A stretch of 64,000 nucleotides of DNA from an uncultured Desulfovibrionaceae bacterium (GTDB lineage: Bacteria > Desulfobacterota > Desulfovibrionia > Desulfovibrionales > Desulfovibrionaceae): contig CATJOY010000034.1 of the NCBI GenBank assembly GCA_949741925.1, forward strand, positions 21,576 to 85,575. Direction: 5' to 3'. The number at the start of each line of letters is the position of its first letter. Positions within the stretch are counted from its first letter, which is position 1. This document shows, piece by piece, positions 62,107 through 64,000 of this stretch. The notes under the pieces are model-generated. The model was not told where the DNA came from, searched no databases, and was given only the letters and a program-made list of their open reading frames with translations. Both the position numbers and the translations under genes were made by a program.

Positions 62107-62739
62107 TCAGATGATGGTTTTTAAACTGGTCAACTCAGTATCCATATTGCCGAGATAAGTGTTTACGCCATTCATAACGGTTTGGGAGCCGAGCATTTTG
62201 GTGCTGTTGCCCACCGTGCGCACCGCGGCTGCCACTGCGTGCATGGATTCGGCCAGGGCTTCCGTATTACTGGCAATGGCCTGCATTTTTTCCGCGGAAC
62301 AACGCGTATCGATGGCGGCGACCTTCGCTTCGTTTCCGGCCACTTTCTTTGCCAGGGCCGTTACATCCCCATGTGTTCCCATAACCATGTTGCTGACGGT
62401 AACGAGATTGTTTTGGGTTGCAGCTAACTGGTTTTCCAACGAGCCGATCCTATCCCGTTGACCATAGATCTTGGCCAGTTTGCCGTGGAGAATTGACTTG
62501 GTGAGCCCTATTTGGAGATCCCCGGCCACGGAAATTGTTGTGGCCTGGGCTGCCCGTACTGTATTTTGCAAGCCCAACACGACTGTACTTTGGGCCCCGC
62601 CCACAACGGTTTCTGTGGACCCGCCAACAATAGAGCCGCTATGACCGAGGGTAAGGGTTGTATTGTTGCCGGTTATGATGGTCAAGGCATTTTTATAATG
62701 CGCCTCAAAGAAATCAACGACTTGTTGCCACCAACCCAT
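62107..62739 (-). CDS. Glycine/threonine-repeat protein downstream of vgrG; possible detached spike beta-helix
   Basis: 210 residues. About residues 18-75 contain short repeats (NNTTLTLGHSGSIVGGSTET, VVGGAQSTVVLGLQNTV) that resemble the T/V-L-G-G-x needle repeats at the C-terminus of many VgrG proteins. The rest (about 85-210) is helical and Ala/Thr/Asn-rich. The ATG follows AAGGAGAAG and starts 70 bases after the vgrG stop. I know no family name. A role as a separate needle extension or adaptor is inference from the repeats and from the short VgrG next to it. Confidence 0.7.
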   Translation of the reverse strand: MGWWQQVVDFFEAHYKNALTIITGNNTTLTLGHSGSIVGGSTETVVGGAQSTVVLGLQNTVRAAQATTISVAGDLQIGLTKSILHGKLAKIYGQRDRIGSLENQLAATQNNLVTVSNMVMGTHGDVTALAKKVAGNEAKVAAIDTRCSAEKMQAIASNTEALAESMHAVAAAVRTVGNSTKMLGSQTVMNGVNTYLGNMDTELTSLKTII

Positions 62740-62808
62740 GGTTCTTCTCCTTCTCTAAGACTGTGCTTCGCAAAGGCCGAAGGCCTTCTAGCCACGCCGT
62801 TTCCGCAA

Positions 62809-64000
62809 TTACGGCCATTCCGTAGGGGGGTTATCCTGGAACATGCTGAACCGGCTGCTTCCATCCGGCGATTCAAAGCGAATTTCCCGTTTGCCCTCGG
62901 TATCCACCATGGTAATCGCGTTGCCGCCGGGGGTGCGGATCATGTTCGATTGCTGGTTTTCATCGGCTACGATGCTGGGGTGTTCCGGATTGGGCATGGC
63001 GCTCAAGATAACCGGCCTATCCGGATCGCCGTCGGTGAAGGCCACCAGGGTTTCCGCGCCCTTGAGCAAAGGAAAGTGAATTCCGGAGGATTCCCCGGCG
63101 TGGGCCTGGGCCATGCGCAGGGGGATGGAGCGGTTGCCTTCGGCCGGATCATCGGCATCGGTATAAATGACCTTTTCCGGAAAGAAAAATGTAACCCTAT
63201 AGCGGCCGTGCCGATCCAGTTCCGCGTACTTACCGTCGCCGGAAGCATCCACTTGGGCGTGCACCAGGCCCGGCATCGAGGGGCGGGGCGTTTTGCATTC
63301 CGGCGCGTAGGGGCCGATCTCCAGGGGATGGCAGGTAAAGGCATTGTGATAGCCTTGGACGGCGCCGGGAGTGAAATCATCCTGCCGGGCCCGGCGCACG
63401 AGCCGTTCCTCAAACTCATCCCCGGCCAGGTTGCAGGCATGGGATACGGAGATGAGTTGAAACGATTCCCCGCCCAGGCTGATGGCATACCCGGCTTGAA
63501 GCCAGGGAATAGAGCTTTTCCCCTTGACTTGGTTCGCTTTTGCCGTGATGGCCCGCAGGCGCGCTTGGGCAAGCGTCGCGGCAGCGTTCTCAGCCTCTTC
63601 CACAATAAAGTTTTTGTTCGCGATATCGACTTCACCATACATATTGCAGCCGCCATACAGGGAGAACTCGCCGCCGCCGTGCAGGCGGCTCGTTCCGCTA
63701 GCGGATTTCCGGGTCATCCCCGGCTGCTCCGTGCTGTAATCCCTGAGCGTCACAGTTACCGGGGCCGCGTTGAGGGTACGGGTCAAGGCAAAGATGGTTT
63801 CATCGGCGTGTTCTTCGCTCCAATCCAAGGCGTCCCGCAGAGGCAGCTTTTCCGGCTGTGCGGCTGCATCGGCCAAAAGCAGCACGTCGCCGCCTTCGGT
63901 TTGGCGGATATAGGTGTAAGCGCCGATACGTTCCAGATGACGGGCAATAAAAGTGGCGGAACTTTCATTGTATTGGCAGGTATACGGCCGGGGCGCGTAG
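62809..64000 (-). CDS. vgrG: T6SS spike protein VgrG (TssI), 5' end beyond the window
   Basis: At least 397 residues; the start lies right of 64000. The gp27-like part is visible (PYTCQYNESSATFIARHLER, GAYTYIRQTEGGD just inside the edge), then the Tyr/Cys-rich domain with GYHNAFTCHPLE and the gp5 OB-fold (GRYRVTFFFPE, LRMAQAHAGESSGIHFP, KGAETLVAFTDGDPDRPVIL). After AMPNPEHPSIVADENQQSNM only about 35 residues remain (to PPTEWP). A long gp5-type beta-helix is absent from this chain. The next gene may supply it. A frameshift would have left a second open frame here, which is not seen. Confidence 0.92.
   Translation of the reverse strand, partial: YAPRPYTCQYNESSATFIARHLERIGAYTYIRQTEGGDVLLLADAAAQPEKLPLRDALDWSEEHADETIFALTRTLNAAPVTVTLRDYSTEQPGMTRKSASGTSRLHGGGEFSLYGGCNMYGEVDIANKNFIVEEAENAAATLAQARLRAITAKANQVKGKSSIPWLQAGYAISLGGESFQLISVSHACNLAGDEFEERLVRRARQDDFTPGAVQGYHNAFTCHPLEIGPYAPECKTPRPSMPGLVHAQVDASGDGKYAELDRHGRYRVTFFFPEKVIYTDADDPAEGNRSIPLRMAQAHAGESSGIHFPLLKGAETLVAFTDGDPDRPVILSAMPNPEHPSIVADENQQSNMIRTPGGNAITMVDTEGKREIRFESPDGSSRFSMFQDNPPTEWP

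Noticed and set aside
62740..62808. A frameshift that split one VgrG gene in two
   Set aside because: The second gene has its own AAGGAG ribosome site and ATG, and the 69-base gap has no continuing VgrG-like frame.
1..64000. tRNA, rRNA, CRISPR arrays, IS elements, prophage
   Set aside because: No T-loop GGTTCGAATCC-type patterns with a cloverleaf, no regular direct repeats, no transposase or integrase were recognised. A tRNAscan or CRISPR finder run would be decisive.

Overview
The window is chromosome of a Gram-negative, GC-rich, anaerobic deltaproteobacterium, most likely a member of the Desulfovibrionaceae. Three things point there: the siroheme-dependent heme route (AhbA/B-type, AhbD, HemB and AhbC in one operon), UbiD- and UbiA-type enzymes of the kind used in futalosine-route menaquinone synthesis, and the rib gene order dCMP deaminase-ribD-ribE-ribBA-ribH-nusB. 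This is inferred from gene content; no rRNA or other phylogenetic marker was compared. No tRNA, rRNA, CRISPR array, insertion sequence or prophage was recognised by reading.

Layout. 1-4293 (minus): riboflavin operon ending in nusB (cut by the window edge). 4652-12386 (plus): lipoprotein, dnaK, purB, a Cds6-like L,D-transpeptidase and a coupled membrane protein. 12472-24484 (mostly minus): TrmN6-like methyltransferase, UbiD-family decarboxylase, a plus-strand unknown gene with a sigma-28-like promoter, a membrane diguanylate cyclase, a YgiW-like OB-fold protein, a K+ channel with two RCK modules, and uvrA. 24920-26156 (plus): OsmC-like protein and a secreted unknown. 26314-30395 (minus): heme operon. 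30852-38942: darP, UbiA-type prenyltransferase, ferritin-like protein, DUF1028 protein, alanine racemase, lptD and a cysteine-rich lipoprotein. 39103-41909 (minus): hrcA-grpE-heptosyltransferase; rsmB is divergent. 43622-47246 (minus): a TAXI-type TRAP transporter (binding protein, DUF1850, fused permease). 47843-64000 (minus): part of a type VI secretion (T6SS) locus.

The T6SS stretch, read in transcription order from the right edge, is vgrG (cut), a small glycine/threonine-repeat protein, a 1346-residue DUF2169/pentapeptide protein, a second pentapeptide-repeat protein overlapping it, DUF3540, DUF4150 (PAAR-like), a receiver-TPR protein, tssB, tssC, hcp and tssH (clpV). Sheath, tube, spike and recycling ATPase are here. 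Baseplate and membrane-complex genes (tssA, E, F, G, J, K, L, M) are not in the window. The VgrG ends soon after its OB-fold with no long beta-helix, and the next gene carries short repeats like those of a VgrG needle. No classical toxin domain is visible in the accessory cassette. This is the least ordinary part of the window.

A second unusual signal is a family of intergenic elements. Each combines a strong hairpin (loosely GGGNCACAGGAACG...CGTTCCTGTGNCCC), often a short TTTTGCTCT-like box, and a tail ending near GGGGCAT(A/G)AAGA. Several copies sit directly after the stop codons of unrelated minus-strand genes (trmN6-like, ubiD, diguanylate cyclase, uvrA, ahb subunit, ahbD). They look like a REP/MITE-like or terminator-associated repeat.
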